This document shows positions 49,240 through 58,530 of a DNA stretch of 64,000 nucleotides, one piece after another. The stretch's first letter is position 1. The number at the start of each line of letters is the position of its first letter. The position numbers and the translations under genes are program-made. The DNA is from an uncultured Ruminococcus sp. (GTDB lineage Bacteria; Bacillota; Clostridia; Oscillospirales; Ruminococcaceae). The notes under the pieces were generated by a model. The model did no database searches. It worked only from the letters and a program-made list of their open reading frames with translations, and was not told the origin of the DNA. The stretch is from positions 1 through 64,000 of the forward strand of contig CAKSAK010000009.1 of the NCBI GenBank assembly GCA_934435205.1, in the 5' to 3' direction.

Positions 49240-49954
49240 CAGGGGCGAAACAAGCAAATCTGTCACTGTTCTCACAGCAGAGCGTGGAGTCATAGATATA
49301 TTTGTTCGTGGTGGCAGGAAAAGCACGAAAAATGCGTCATCGACACAGCTTTTTGCATACTCTAAGCTTTGCGTTGATGAAAAGAAGAACGCTAAAGACC
49401 AATCAATGTTTTTTCTCAACAGCAGTGAATCAGAGAAGCTTTTTTACAACATCAGGCTCGACCCTAAGAAAACGGCTCTTGCCTCTTACTTTTCCGAGCT
49501 TCTCATGTATATACGAACAGAGGAAAGCGGCTGTGACGAGATAATGCGGCTTACGCTGAACACACTTTATTTTCTCGATAAAGGCGACAAGGATAACGAA
49601 CTTCTCAAATCTATATTTGAGTTTCGTCTGCTGTGCGAAGCAGGATTAAGGCCTGCGCTTCTTGGCTGTTCAGTGTGCATGGCGTATGAAGCTGACATTA
49701 TGCACTTCAACCTGTCAACAGGAGTTTTGGAGTGTGACAAGTGCTGTTACAACCCTGACAGCATTTATGATATTGAATTAGACAGGACTATGCTATACAT
49801 AGTCCGATTTATTGCACTGACGGAATACGAGCGGCTTTTTGCTTTCAAGATAAGCGAAAGATATCAAAAAAAACTGACCGCTTTTACAGAGCGGTTTGTG
49901 AGATATAATCTGAAGGGCAAGTTTCCGTCGCTTGATTTTTACAGACTTTTGTAG
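49202..49954 (+). CDS. recO: DNA repair protein RecO
   Basis: A 250-aa recombination mediator that loads RecA and anneals strands. The N-terminal OB-fold reads MGLILRENDRGETSKSVTVLTAERGVIDIFVRGGRK. A zinc knuckle in the C-terminal domain is CSVCMAYEADIMHF...CDKCCYN (C-x2-C ... C-x2-C). The start is ATG 49202 (MLTFMGLIL), 9 bases after AGAGG; the frame also opens 10 codons earlier within yqzL. Confidence 0.92.
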   Translation: MLTFMGLILRENDRGETSKSVTVLTAERGVIDIFVRGGRKSTKNASSTQLFAYSKLCVDEKKNAKDQSMFFLNSSESEKLFYNIRLDPKKTALASYFSELLMYIRTEESGCDEIMRLTLNTLYFLDKGDKDNELLKSIFEFRLLCEAGLRPALLGCSVCMAYEADIMHFNLSTGVLECDKCCYNPDSIYDIELDRTMLYIVRFIALTEYERLFAFKISERYQKKLTAFTERFVRYNLKGKFPSLDFYRLL

Positions 49955-49998
49955 GCATTGCATAGCTTTGCCTATTGTCATATTTTGAGGTATATATA

Positions 49999-52395
49999 AT
50001 GGACGAAAGATTTTATGATTCGCTGGAGCTGAACAAAATTCTTGAAATGCTTTCAAAAGAATGCTCCAACGAAAGAACGAAAAAAATGGCTTTGGGGATA
50101 AAGCCCTGTTCTGACCTTTACACGGTCAAGAAAGAAACAGGCAAGACCGCCGAAGCCCTTGAACTCAGCGTGAGATACGGCACGCCGAATTTCTACAACA
50201 TAAACGACGTATCAACTTACATCAAAAGAGCCGAAGCAGGCGGGGTGCTTTCCCTTGGAGAGCTTATCCAGATAAGACGCTTGCTTGCACAGACTTATGA
50301 GCTTCATCACTGGTATGAGCAATGTGAGAACAAGGATACTTCCCTTTCATATCTCTTTGAAATGCTCTATCCAAACAAATATCTGCAGCAACGACTTGAA
50401 ACGGCTATCATTGACGACACAAAGCTTTCTGACGACGCAAGTGCGGAGCTTAGGAGCATAAGACAGAAGATAACACGTTCGGGACTGAAAATAAGAGAGA
50501 CCCTTGACAAGATGATAAAGTCCCCTAACACTCAGAAATATTTGCAGGAGAGCATCGTCACAATGCGTGACGGACGTTTCGTTCTGCCTGTCAAAACTGA
50601 GTTCAAGGGCAATGTCAGCGGTCTTGTTCATGACACTTCCGCCACAGGCTCAACACTTTTTATCGAGCCTATGTCGGTGGTTGAAGCCAACAATGATATC
50701 CGCATTTTGCAGGGTCAGGAGCAGGACGAGATACACAGGATAATTGCTGAATTTTCTATGGAATGTGCCGAAATGAAAGACCAGCTCATTTCAAACTACA
50801 ATGCGGTCACTGAACTTAACCTTTATTTTGCAAAGGCAAATCTCGGTGCTAAAATGAGGGCAATGCTCCCTGAGATATCTGATGACGGAGTTATCGTGCT
50901 TAACAAGGCACGTCACCCTCTTATCGACCCTAAAAAAGTCGTGCCTATAAACTTCTCGATCGGCACTGATTATCACTCCCTGATAATCACAGGTCCTAAC
51001 ACGGGCGGTAAAACAGTTGTGCTTAAAACTGTGGGTCTGCTCACGCTTATGACAATGTGTGGTCTGCTTATCCCTGCCTCAGACGGCAGCAGGATATCAG
51101 TATATAAAAACGTGCTCGTTGATATCGGCGACCAGCAATCTATAGAAAACAATCTGTCGACTTTTTCATCACATATAAGCAGAGTAAAGACCATACTTGA
51201 CGAAGCGGACAGTGAAAGCCTTGTGCTTCTTGACGAGCTTGGTTCAGGCACAGACCCTGTAGAGGGTGCTGCACTGGCGGTGGCTATCATCGAACGCATA
51301 AGGATATTCGGTGCGACGCTCGTTACTACTACACACTATCAGGAGCTTAAAATGTATGCTATCGACACTCCTGACGTTGAGAACGCTTCATGCGAGTTTG
51401 ACGTGCAGACCTTGCACCCGACATACAGGCTTATCATAGGCTCGCCCGGTAAATCCAACGCTTTTGCTATCTCTGAAAGCCTTGGTATCGACAAGGATAT
51501 CATCAAGTACGCTGAGTCGCTTATTTCTGAGGATAACAGAAAATTTGAAACTATCATAGACAATCTAGAACGCACAAGGATACAGCTTGAAGAAAACAAC
51601 AGGCTTGCGGAAAAATACCGTGCAGAAAGCGAGGCTCTCAGGAAAGAACTTGCAGAACAGAAAGAAAAGTTCTATGACCAGAAAGAAGCCGAGCTTGAAA
51701 GGGCAAGGCGTGAGGCTCAGCAGATAGTAAATCGTGTTCAGCGTGAATCGCAGGCGCTTGTTGACGAACTTGACAAGCTGAGAAAAGAGAAAGAAAATCC
51801 GAACTTCACTCAGAAAGCTATCGACGCAAGACACAAGCAGAAGTCCACAATGAACAAGCTTTACAACGAGGCTAACCCTGTTTCCGAAAGCAGGAACGAG
51901 GGATATGTACTGCCAAGACCGCTGAAAAAGGGCGACAGCGTGCTTATCGTTGACACGAACAGAAAGGGTATCGTTATAACACCCCCTGACAACAGCGGAA
52001 TGTGCTTCATTCAGGCAGGCATCATGAAAACCAAGATCGATGTAAAGAAGCTTCAGCTTATCGAAAAACAACAGCCGCAGAAGCAGGCAAAGAAGCCTGT
52101 GAAAAAAGGCGGCGTATCTAAAAACGGCATTGAGAGCCGAATGACACGAAAGGTATCCACCGAGCTTGATATCAGAGGCTATGCCGCTGACGAGGGCGTT
52201 CATGAAATGGAGCAGTTCATTTCTGACGCTATCATGTCAGGCGTGACAATGCTCACAATAATCCACGGCCGAGGCACTGGTATTCTCCGTGACGCCATAA
52301 GGCGTGCGCTTAAACACCACCCGTCTGTAAAATCATTCAGAAAGGGCGTTTACGGCGAGGGCGAGGACGGAGTAACTATCGTTGAGTTAAAGTAA
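49999..52395 (+). CDS. mutS2: Endonuclease MutS2
   Basis: A 798-aa MutS-family ATPase. In Bacillus MutS2 rescues collided ribosomes; elsewhere it suppresses recombination. The core has Walker A GPNTGGKTVVLKTVG and LLDELGSGTDPVEGAALA, a long coiled coil (ERTRIQLEENNRLAEKYRAE and following), a KOW-like segment, and a C-terminal Smr domain with ELDIRGYAADEG and IIHGRGTGILRDAI. ATG 49999 follows GAGGT by 7 bases; an upstream in-frame start lies in the intergenic region. A terminator hairpin follows the stop. Confidence 0.95.
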   Translation: MDERFYDSLELNKILEMLSKECSNERTKKMALGIKPCSDLYTVKKETGKTAEALELSVRYGTPNFYNINDVSTYIKRAEAGGVLSLGELIQIRRLLAQTYELHHWYEQCENKDTSLSYLFEMLYPNKYLQQRLETAIIDDTKLSDDASAELRSIRQKITRSGLKIRETLDKMIKSPNTQKYLQESIVTMRDGRFVLPVKTEFKGNVSGLVHDTSATGSTLFIEPMSVVEANNDIRILQGQEQDEIHRIIAEFSMECAEMKDQLISNYNAVTELNLYFAKANLGAKMRAMLPEISDDGVIVLNKARHPLIDPKKVVPINFSIGTDYHSLIITGPNTGGKTVVLKTVGLLTLMTMCGLLIPASDGSRISVYKNVLVDIGDQQSIENNLSTFSSHISRVKTILDEADSESLVLLDELGSGTDPVEGAALAVAIIERIRIFGATLVTTTHYQELKMYAIDTPDVENASCEFDVQTLHPTYRLIIGSPGKSNAFAISESLGIDKDIIKYAESLISEDNRKFETIIDNLERTRIQLEENNRLAEKYRAESEALRKELAEQKEKFYDQKEAELERARREAQQIVNRVQRESQALVDELDKLRKEKENPNFTQKAIDARHKQKSTMNKLYNEANPVSESRNEGYVLPRPLKKGDSVLIVDTNRKGIVITPPDNSGMCFIQAGIMKTKIDVKKLQLIEKQQPQKQAKKPVKKGGVSKNGIESRMTRKVSTELDIRGYAADEGVHEMEQFISDAIMSGVTMLTIIHGRGTGILRDAIRRALKHHPSVKSFRKGVYGEGEDGVTIVELK

Positions 52396-52407
52396 AATAA
52401 TCACATA

Positions 52408-52452
52408 TCACCGCATTTTGGTATATAATAAGCCAAAGGCGGTGATTTTTTT
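52408..52452 (+). terminator. Terminator of mutS2 that contains the yunB ribosome-binding site
   Basis: TCACCGC (52408-52414) and TTTGG pair with CCAAA and GCGGTGA (52439-52445), with a small asymmetric bulge; the 11-base loop is TATATAATAAG. Seven T follow (52446-52452). The 3' arm is also the yunB ribosome-binding site and the T-run holds its TTG start. The loop contains a TATAAT. Confidence 0.75.
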
Positions 52453-53080
52453 GAGCGTCCACAAGCGTTCTTTCAAGAACAGGGTTTCATACATAATTCT
52501 TGCTGTCATTATTATTCTTGCACTGCTCACAGCGGTGTTTTTTGCTCAGCTTTCAAGGCACATCAGCGAAATAAGCGAGTTTGAGAGCAAGCAGGCGGCA
52601 CTTGACGTGATAAATGCGGCGATAAGCAGAGAACTTGAAAAGCTTCCACAAAGCAGTTATATAAAGATATCCGAAACTGACGGCAGGATAACCTCCATAA
52701 ACAGCGACACGAACGCCGTGAACAGGCTTCAAAGCAGTGTTTCAAGGGCTGTGAACGAAAGCCTTTCAAAGCTTGAGGGTACAAAACTCAGCGTACCCAT
52801 AGGCACACTTTCGGGAATAAATATCCTCACAGGCAGAGGTTTTGACATACCACTGCGGCTTCATCAGATAGGTGCGGCAAAAACAGAGCTTAAAAGCCTT
52901 TTCACCGAAGCAGGGATAAATCAGACAAAATACAGTCTTTATCTCACTGTGACCATAGAAATGACAGCCATTCTTCCTGCACACTCTACGGATATCGTGG
53001 TGAGCTATGACTATCCCATAAGCGAAACTGTTATCGTTGGTGAGATACCTGATATGTACTTAGACAAGGGCAAAGGCTGA
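52451..53080 (+). CDS. yunB: Sporulation protein YunB
   Basis: A 209-aa membrane-anchored protein of the YunB family. A basic N-terminus (HKRSFKNR) is followed by one membrane helix (YIILAVIIILALLTAVFFA), then KQAALDVINAAI and, further on, VPIGTLSGINILTGRGFDIPLRL, the strongly conserved family block. Bacillus yunB is sigma-E dependent and affects spore formation. The start is a TTG at 52451, 5 bases after GGCGGTGA; the frame is open upstream but runs into the terminator hairpin. Confidence 0.9.
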   Translation: MSVHKRSFKNRVSYIILAVIIILALLTAVFFAQLSRHISEISEFESKQAALDVINAAISRELEKLPQSSYIKISETDGRITSINSDTNAVNRLQSSVSRAVNESLSKLEGTKLSVPIGTLSGINILTGRGFDIPLRLHQIGAAKTELKSLFTEAGINQTKYSLYLTVTIEMTAILPAHSTDIVVSYDYPISETVIVGEIPDMYLDKGKG

Positions 53081-53107
53081 TTTTTTCGCAGTTTATAGAA
53101 AAAAGGC

Positions 53108-53136
53108 TTGTATTTCACTAGCAATTATGGTATAAT
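53108..53136 (+). promoter_or_regulatory. Promoter of ligA-gatCAB
   Basis: TTGTAT (53108-53113), 17-base spacer, TATAAT (53131-53136). Transcription would begin right at the start of the 78-base inverted-repeat structure at 53141. Confidence 0.7.
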
Positions 53137-53140
53137 ATTA

Positions 53141-53218
53141 AGGGCAATACCGCATAAGGCACGCCTAACGGCTTTGCACGCAATCTGCTTGCATACAATC
53201 CTTATGTGGTATTGCCCT
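53141..53218 (+). repeat. 78-base inverted-repeat element in the ligA leader
   Basis: AGGGCAATACCGCATAAGG (53141-53159) and CCTTATGTGGTATTGCCCT (53200-53218) form a 19-bp stem with one G-U pair. The interior can form two small hairpins, GCC-taac-GGC and GCAA-tctgc-TTGC, giving a three-way shape. No T-run follows, so it is not a terminator. It could be a small MITE-like repeat or a structured mRNA 5' end. Confidence 0.65.
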
Positions 53219-53264
53219 GCGTATGATATGCCGTCAAGGCTGAACGAAACGGAGTTGTGTTATT

Positions 53265-55241
53265 TTGAACGAACAGGACGCTAAAAAACGTATAGACGAG
53301 CTTGTGAAGCTTTTGAATTATCACTCTCAGCTTTACTATGTTGAGGACAGAAACGAGATCACAGACTATGAATACGATATGCTCCAGCAGGAACTAAAGG
53401 GTCTTGAGGAGCAGTTTCCACAGTTTGTCAGAAGCGACTCCCCTACTCAGCGTGTAGGCGGCAAGGCGATATCTATATTTAAGAAAGTCACTCACCGTGT
53501 GCAAATGGGTTCTTTGCAGGACGTTTTTTCCTTTGAACAAGTGAGAAGCTTTGTTGAGACAGTTCAGCAGGCTGTGGATAAACCGCAGTTCGTTGTTGAG
53601 CCTAAAATAGACGGACTTTCTGTATCCCTTGAATATCACAACGGCGAGCTTGCCATAGGTTCTACCCGTGGTGACGGTTTTGTGGGCGAGGACGTTACGT
53701 CAAATCTCAAGACTGTAAAGTCCATACCTATCAAAATAAACGAAGAACTGCCTTTGATAGAAGTCAGAGGCGAGACATATATGCCGAGAAATGTTTTTCT
53801 GAAGCTTGTTAAAGAGCAGGAGGACAATGACGAGCAGCCTTTCAAAAACCCAAGAAACGCTGCCGCAGGTTCTCTCAGACAGAAAGACCCTAAGATAGCG
53901 GCAAAAAGAAAGCTTGACATATTCGTGTTCAATGTTCAGCAGATAGAGGGCAAGGAGCTTACTTCTCACAAGGAGTCACTTGACTATCTGAAAACACTGG
54001 GATTCAAGACTATCCCTGATTACAAGCGTGTGTCAACGGCTGATGAGGTCATAGACTGCATAAAGGCTATCGGAGAAAAGCGTTTCGACCTGCCGTTCGA
54101 TATTGACGGCGTTGTTATAAAGGTGGACGATTTCAGACAGCGTGAGGTGCTTGGCGCAACTGCAAAAGTTCCGAAGTGGGCTGTGGCTTACAAGTTCCCG
54201 CCTGAGGAAAAGACCTCAAAGCTGCTTGATATAGAGCTTAACGTAGGCAGAACAGGTGCTATAACACCTGTGGCTGTGTTTGAGCCTGTTTTTCTTGCAG
54301 GCACGAGCGTTTCAAGGGCGACCCTCCACAATCAGGACTTTATAAGAGAGAAAAACATTTCCGTGGGGGATATCATCAAGGTGCGCAAGGCAGGAGATAT
54401 CATTCCCGAGGTACTTGGCTCTGTAGAAAAGCATGGCGACGGAGTTTTCACGCTCCCTGAGTGCTGTCCTGTATGCGGAACAAAGCTTGTGAAGTCAGAG
54501 GAAGAAGCGGCGGTAAGGTGTCCGAACGTTGAATGTCCTGCACAGATATTCAGAAGCATTGTTCACTTTGCTTCAAAGGGTGCAATGAACATTGACGGAC
54601 TTGGTCCGCAGATAGTTCACACCCTTCTTGACAACAAGCTCATCACCTCTGTGGCTGACCTTTACACCCTGAGTGAAAACAAGCTTTTACAGCTTGATAA
54701 CTTCAAGGAAAAGTCAGTGAACAATCTTCTTGGTGCTATAGAAAAGTCAAAGTCCAATTCTTTAGACAGATTGGTGTTTGGTCTTGGCATAAGAAATATT
54801 GGACAGGCTTCTGCGAAGCTTCTGTGCGACAAGTTCGGTGACCTTGACAACATCATGAACGCTTCCGCAGAACAGATATCCGAGATAGACGGCTTTGGCG
54901 GTGTAATGGCGCAAAGCGTTTACAACGCTTTCCATGAAGAGCATATGATAGAGCTTATCCAAAGGCTCAAAGAATGTGGGATAAACACAAAGTATGAGAA
55001 GATACAGATAGACGACCGCTTTGCAGGCAAGACTTTTGTTCTCACAGGCACTCTGCCGACCCTTAAAAGAAGCGAAGCAAAAGCACTCATTGAGAAATAC
55101 GGCGGCAAGGCAAGCGGCTCGGTGTCCAAAAAAACGGACTATGTTCTTGCAGGTGAGGAAGCAGGAAGCAAGCTTGATAAAGCTCAGCAGCTCGGTATCG
55201 AGATAATCACCGAAGAACAATTCAAGGATATGATAAAATAA
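53265..55241 (+). CDS. ligA: NAD-dependent DNA ligase
   Basis: A 658-aa ligase. Domain Ia (YHSQLYYVEDRNEITDYEYD) precedes the adenylation site EPKIDGLSVSLEY (catalytic Lys), then the OB domain, a four-Cys zinc finger (CPVCGTKLV...CPNVECPAQ), helix-hairpin-helix repeats and a C-terminal BRCT domain (AGKTFVLTGTL). The start is a TTG at 53265 with GGAG 10 bases upstream. The TTG start, long spacing and structured leader suggest modest, possibly controlled translation. Confidence 0.96.
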   Translation: MNEQDAKKRIDELVKLLNYHSQLYYVEDRNEITDYEYDMLQQELKGLEEQFPQFVRSDSPTQRVGGKAISIFKKVTHRVQMGSLQDVFSFEQVRSFVETVQQAVDKPQFVVEPKIDGLSVSLEYHNGELAIGSTRGDGFVGEDVTSNLKTVKSIPIKINEELPLIEVRGETYMPRNVFLKLVKEQEDNDEQPFKNPRNAAAGSLRQKDPKIAAKRKLDIFVFNVQQIEGKELTSHKESLDYLKTLGFKTIPDYKRVSTADEVIDCIKAIGEKRFDLPFDIDGVVIKVDDFRQREVLGATAKVPKWAVAYKFPPEEKTSKLLDIELNVGRTGAITPVAVFEPVFLAGTSVSRATLHNQDFIREKNISVGDIIKVRKAGDIIPEVLGSVEKHGDGVFTLPECCPVCGTKLVKSEEEAAVRCPNVECPAQIFRSIVHFASKGAMNIDGLGPQIVHTLLDNKLITSVADLYTLSENKLLQLDNFKEKSVNNLLGAIEKSKSNSLDRLVFGLGIRNIGQASAKLLCDKFGDLDNIMNASAEQISEIDGFGGVMAQSVYNAFHEEHMIELIQRLKECGINTKYEKIQIDDRFAGKTFVLTGTLPTLKRSEAKALIEKYGGKASGSVSKKTDYVLAGEEAGSKLDKAQQLGIEIITEEQFKDMIK

Positions 55242-55282
55242 GATAATATCTTTTTATATAAATAAAACAGGAGGAATGTAAA

Positions 55283-55552
55283 ATGAACATTGACATTAAA
55301 CACATTGCCAAGCTGGCAAGACTTCGCATCGAAGACGATCAGCTTGATAAGTTTGAGTCAGAAATGGAAAACATCGTGGGAATGGTTGAAAAGCTCCCCG
55401 ACATTCAGGACGAAATGACCCTTGACCCTGACAACCCGATGATACTCAGAAAAGACGTGGCTGTTCAGGATAAATTCACAAGACAGGAGCTTATGCAGAA
55501 CGCTCCTCAGGTAAAGGCAGGCTGTCTTGTCGTGCCTAAAACAGTAGAGTAA
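55283..55552 (+). CDS. gatC: Asp-tRNA(Asn)/Glu-tRNA(Gln) amidotransferase subunit C
   Basis: An 89-aa small subunit that holds GatA and GatB together. It has the family start DIKHIAKLARLRIEDDQLDKFESEM and the C-terminal Asp-rich segment with LRKDVA. AGGAGG precedes the ATG. It leads the gatC-gatA-gatB operon, which provides Gln-tRNA(Gln) and/or Asn-tRNA(Asn) by transamidation. Confidence 0.94.
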   Translation: MNIDIKHIAKLARLRIEDDQLDKFESEMENIVGMVEKLPDIQDEMTLDPDNPMILRKDVAVQDKFTRQELMQNAPQVKAGCLVVPKTVE

Positions 55553-55564
55553 GGAGTGTTATAA

Positions 55565-57016
55565 TTGGAACTTTTTGAAAGAAATGCCTGCGACTTGTCA
55601 GAAATGATAAAGAACAAGGAAATAAGCTCCGCAGAGCTTACAAAGTCTGTTTTTGACAGAATAAAAGCAGTTGAGGGCAAGGTAGACGCTTATCTGACAC
55701 TTGACGAAGAAAACGCTATGAAGAAAGCCGCTGAGATAGACGAAAAGCTTGCAAAGGGCGAAGAGCTTTCACCTCTGGCAGGTATACCTGTTGGTATCAA
55801 GGACAATATCTCAACAAAGGGTCTGAGAACGACCTGCGCATCAAAAATGCTTGGCAACTATGTTCCGCCTTTCAATGCGACTGTAATGAACAAGCTTGAC
55901 GATATCGTTATAACAGGCAAGCTCAACATGGACGAGTTCGCTATGGGTTCATCAACTGAGAACTCACATTTCAAGCCTACTAAAAACCCATTTGATACAG
56001 AGAGGATACCTGGCGGTTCATCAGGCGGATCTGCTGCGGCTGTTGCAGCAAGAGAGGCTATCGTTACTCTTGGTTCTGACACTGGCGGATCTATCAGACA
56101 GCCTGCTTCATACTGCGGCGTTGTAGGTCTTAAACCTACATATGGCAGCGTTTCAAGATATGGTCTGATTGCTTTTGCTTCATCACTGGATCAGATCGGA
56201 CCTCTTGGTAAGTGCGTAAAGGACGTTGCTATGGTGCAGTCCGCTATCGTGGGTCATGACAAGTATGACGCTACTTCCGCATACAGAGAGTACCCTGATT
56301 TTGCGGCTGACCTTAAAGCTGACGTAAAGGGTCTGAGGATCGGTATACCAAAGGAGTATTTCGGTGAGGGTATCGACCCATTCGTTAAGCAGTCTGTAAT
56401 GAACGCTGTCAAGGAGCTTGAAAAACAGGGCGCAACTGTAAAGGAGATCTCTCTGCCGTCTACAGATTATGCACTTTCATCATACTACATCATTTCTTCT
56501 GCAGAAGCTTCTTCAAACCTTGCAAGATTTGACGGTGTAAGATACGGCTTCAGAGCTGAAGAATATGACGGACTTGTTGATATGTACGAGAGAACACGTT
56601 CTGAGGGCTTCGGTGACGAGGTAAAGAGAAGAATAATGCTCGGCACATTCGTGCTTTCATCAGGTTTCTATGACGCTTACTACAAGAAAGCAAAGCTCGT
56701 TCAGAAGAGAATAATGCAGGAGTTCGCAGCACAGTTTGCTGACGTTGACGTTATCGCTACTCCTACAGTTCCGTCAACAGCTTTCAAGATCGGCGAGAAC
56801 ACTGACGATCCCCTTAAAATGTACGCAAATGATGTCTGCACTGTTACAGTGAACATTGCAGGTCTGCCTGCAATAAGCATTCCTTGTGCATATGACGACA
56901 AGGGTCTGCCTGTTGGTATGCAGCTTATCGGTGGAAAGTTTACAGAGCAGCGTCTGCTTAACACAGCTTATGCTTATGAGCAGCTTGTTGGCGGATTCAA
57001 AATGCCTGAGCTTTAA
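55565..57016 (+). CDS. gatA: Glutamyl-tRNA(Gln) amidotransferase subunit A
   Basis: A 483-aa amidase subunit that releases ammonia from glutamine. The Ser-cisSer-Lys triad is present: Lys in VGIKDNISTKG, cis-Ser and nucleophile Ser in LGSDTGGSIRQPASYCG, with the amidase loop PGGSSGGSAAAVAA. The start is a TTG at 55565, 7 bases after AAGGAG. Length is normal. It lies 12 bases after gatC. Confidence 0.96.
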   Translation: MELFERNACDLSEMIKNKEISSAELTKSVFDRIKAVEGKVDAYLTLDEENAMKKAAEIDEKLAKGEELSPLAGIPVGIKDNISTKGLRTTCASKMLGNYVPPFNATVMNKLDDIVITGKLNMDEFAMGSSTENSHFKPTKNPFDTERIPGGSSGGSAAAVAAREAIVTLGSDTGGSIRQPASYCGVVGLKPTYGSVSRYGLIAFASSLDQIGPLGKCVKDVAMVQSAIVGHDKYDATSAYREYPDFAADLKADVKGLRIGIPKEYFGEGIDPFVKQSVMNAVKELEKQGATVKEISLPSTDYALSSYYIISSAEASSNLARFDGVRYGFRAEEYDGLVDMYERTRSEGFGDEVKRRIMLGTFVLSSGFYDAYYKKAKLVQKRIMQEFAAQFADVDVIATPTVPSTAFKIGENTDDPLKMYANDVCTVTVNIAGLPAISIPCAYDDKGLPVGMQLIGGKFTEQRLLNTAYAYEQLVGGFKMPEL

Positions 57017-57033
57017 GGAAAGGGGTCACAAAA

Positions 57034-58470
57034 ATGGTAAAAGGCTACGAAGTTGTAATCGGTCTTGAAACTCATGCTGAGCTTAATACCGAGTCTAAAA
57101 TATACTGCGACTGCAAGAACCAGTTCGGTCTTGAAGTCAACTCACAGGTTTGCCCTATCTGCATGGGTATGCCTGGCACATTGCCTACTCTTAACGAAAA
57201 GGTAGTTGACTATGCAATAAGAATGGGTCACGCACTCAACTGCGAGATAAACCGTGTCTGCAAGCAGGACAGAAAGAACTATTTCTATCCTGACCTGCCA
57301 AAGGCTTATCAGATATCACAGGCAGAAGTTCCTCTCTGTGGCAAGGGTTATGTTGATATCCTTGTTGACGGCGAGGAAAGAAGAATAGGTATCACAAGAA
57401 TACACATTGAGGAGGACGCAGGTAAGCTTCTTCACTCTGACAAGTTCCATGGCGTATCACTTGTTGACCTTAACCGCTGCGGTGTTCCGCTTATCGAGAT
57501 AGTTTCTGAGCCTGATATGCGTTCTTCTCAGGAAGCAAAGGTTTATCTTGAAACCCTGAAATCAATACTCCAGTATCTTGGCATATGCGATTGTAAGATG
57601 CAGGAAGGCTCTATCAGATGTGACGTAAACGTATCAGTTCACAAGCCTGGCGAGCCATTCGGCACACGTTCTGAGATGAAGAACGTAAACAGCTTCTCTG
57701 CCGCTGTAAGAGGTATCGACTACGAGGTAGAAAGACAGATAGCCGTTCTTGAAGCAGGCGGAAAGGTCGAGCAGGAAACACGCCGTTGGGACGATGAAAA
57801 GGGCATGAGCATTCCAATGCGTTCAAAAGAGGACGCACAGGATTATCGTTACTTCCCTGAGCCTGACTTGCTCACTATCGTTGTTGAGCAGGAGCGTGTT
57901 GACGAGCTTAAGAAAAGTATTCCTGAGCTTCCAAACGTAAAGATACTCAGATATGTAAAGAAGTTTGGTCTGAACATAAAGGATGCAACATTTATCGCAG
58001 AGTCAGTTTCCCTTGCAAAGCTTTTTGACGATTGCATGGCAAAGGACAAGTTCCCTGCTAAGTGCTATACAACATGGATACTTGGCGACCTTGTCAAGTA
58101 CATGAACGCAACAGGCAAGACGCTCGAAGATACAAAGCTCACTGCTGACAATCTTACTGACCTCGTCGCTGCTATCGAGGCAAAGACCATTTCCAACGCT
58201 GGCGGAAAGACAGTTTTTGCAGTTCTTCTTGAGGAGGACAAAAAGGTAAGCGACATTATCGAGGAGCAGGGTCTTGCACAGGTTTCCGATGACAGTGCAC
58301 TTGAAAAGATCGCTGACGAAGTTCTTGCCGCAAACGAAAAGTCTGTAAATGACTACAAGGGCGGAAAGACAAATGCTCTGGGCTATCTGGTAGGTCAGTG
58401 CATGAAAGCATCAAAGGGCAAGGCTAACCCTGGAAAAATGAAAGAGATAATTCTTGCAAAGCTTGGCTAA
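57034..58470 (+). CDS. gatB: Aspartyl/glutamyl-tRNA amidotransferase subunit B
   Basis: A 478-aa subunit that phosphorylates and amidates the mischarged aminoacyl-tRNA. Signature: EVVIGLETHAEL, CPICMGMPGTLP, DRKNYFYPDLPKAYQISQ and the C-terminal tRNA-binding YqeY-like tail (LGYLVGQCMKAS). AAGGGG precedes the ATG. It is the last gene of the operon and is followed by a terminator. Confidence 0.97.
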   Translation: MVKGYEVVIGLETHAELNTESKIYCDCKNQFGLEVNSQVCPICMGMPGTLPTLNEKVVDYAIRMGHALNCEINRVCKQDRKNYFYPDLPKAYQISQAEVPLCGKGYVDILVDGEERRIGITRIHIEEDAGKLLHSDKFHGVSLVDLNRCGVPLIEIVSEPDMRSSQEAKVYLETLKSILQYLGICDCKMQEGSIRCDVNVSVHKPGEPFGTRSEMKNVNSFSAAVRGIDYEVERQIAVLEAGGKVEQETRRWDDEKGMSIPMRSKEDAQDYRYFPEPDLLTIVVEQERVDELKKSIPELPNVKILRYVKKFGLNIKDATFIAESVSLAKLFDDCMAKDKFPAKCYTTWILGDLVKYMNATGKTLEDTKLTADNLTDLVAAIEAKTISNAGGKTVFAVLLEEDKKVSDIIEEQGLAQVSDDSALEKIADEVLAANEKSVNDYKGGKTNALGYLVGQCMKASKGKANPGKMKEIILAKLG

Positions 58471-58494
58471 GTGCAAAATAAGTTTTGATATAAC

Positions 58495-58526
58495 AAAAGA
58501 GGATCGCATTTGCGGTCCTCTTTTTT
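58495..58526 (+). terminator. Terminator of ligA-gatCAB
   Basis: AAAAGAGGATCGC (58495-58507) pairs with GCGGTCCTCTTTT (58512-58524), one G-T pair, 4-base loop, ending in six T. It lies between convergent gatB and mtaB and may serve both. Confidence 0.85.
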
Positions 58527-58530
58527 GTAC

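Noticed and set aside
49952..49995. Terminator between recO and mutS2
   Set aside because: TAGGCA and TGCCTA can pair around a large loop, but the following T-run is poor and the stem short; readthrough is likely.
51565..52203. A 212-codon minus-strand frame inside mutS2
   Set aside because: It is the antisense of the MutS2 coiled-coil and Smr region and has no ribosome-binding site; its composition reflects the codon usage of the real gene.
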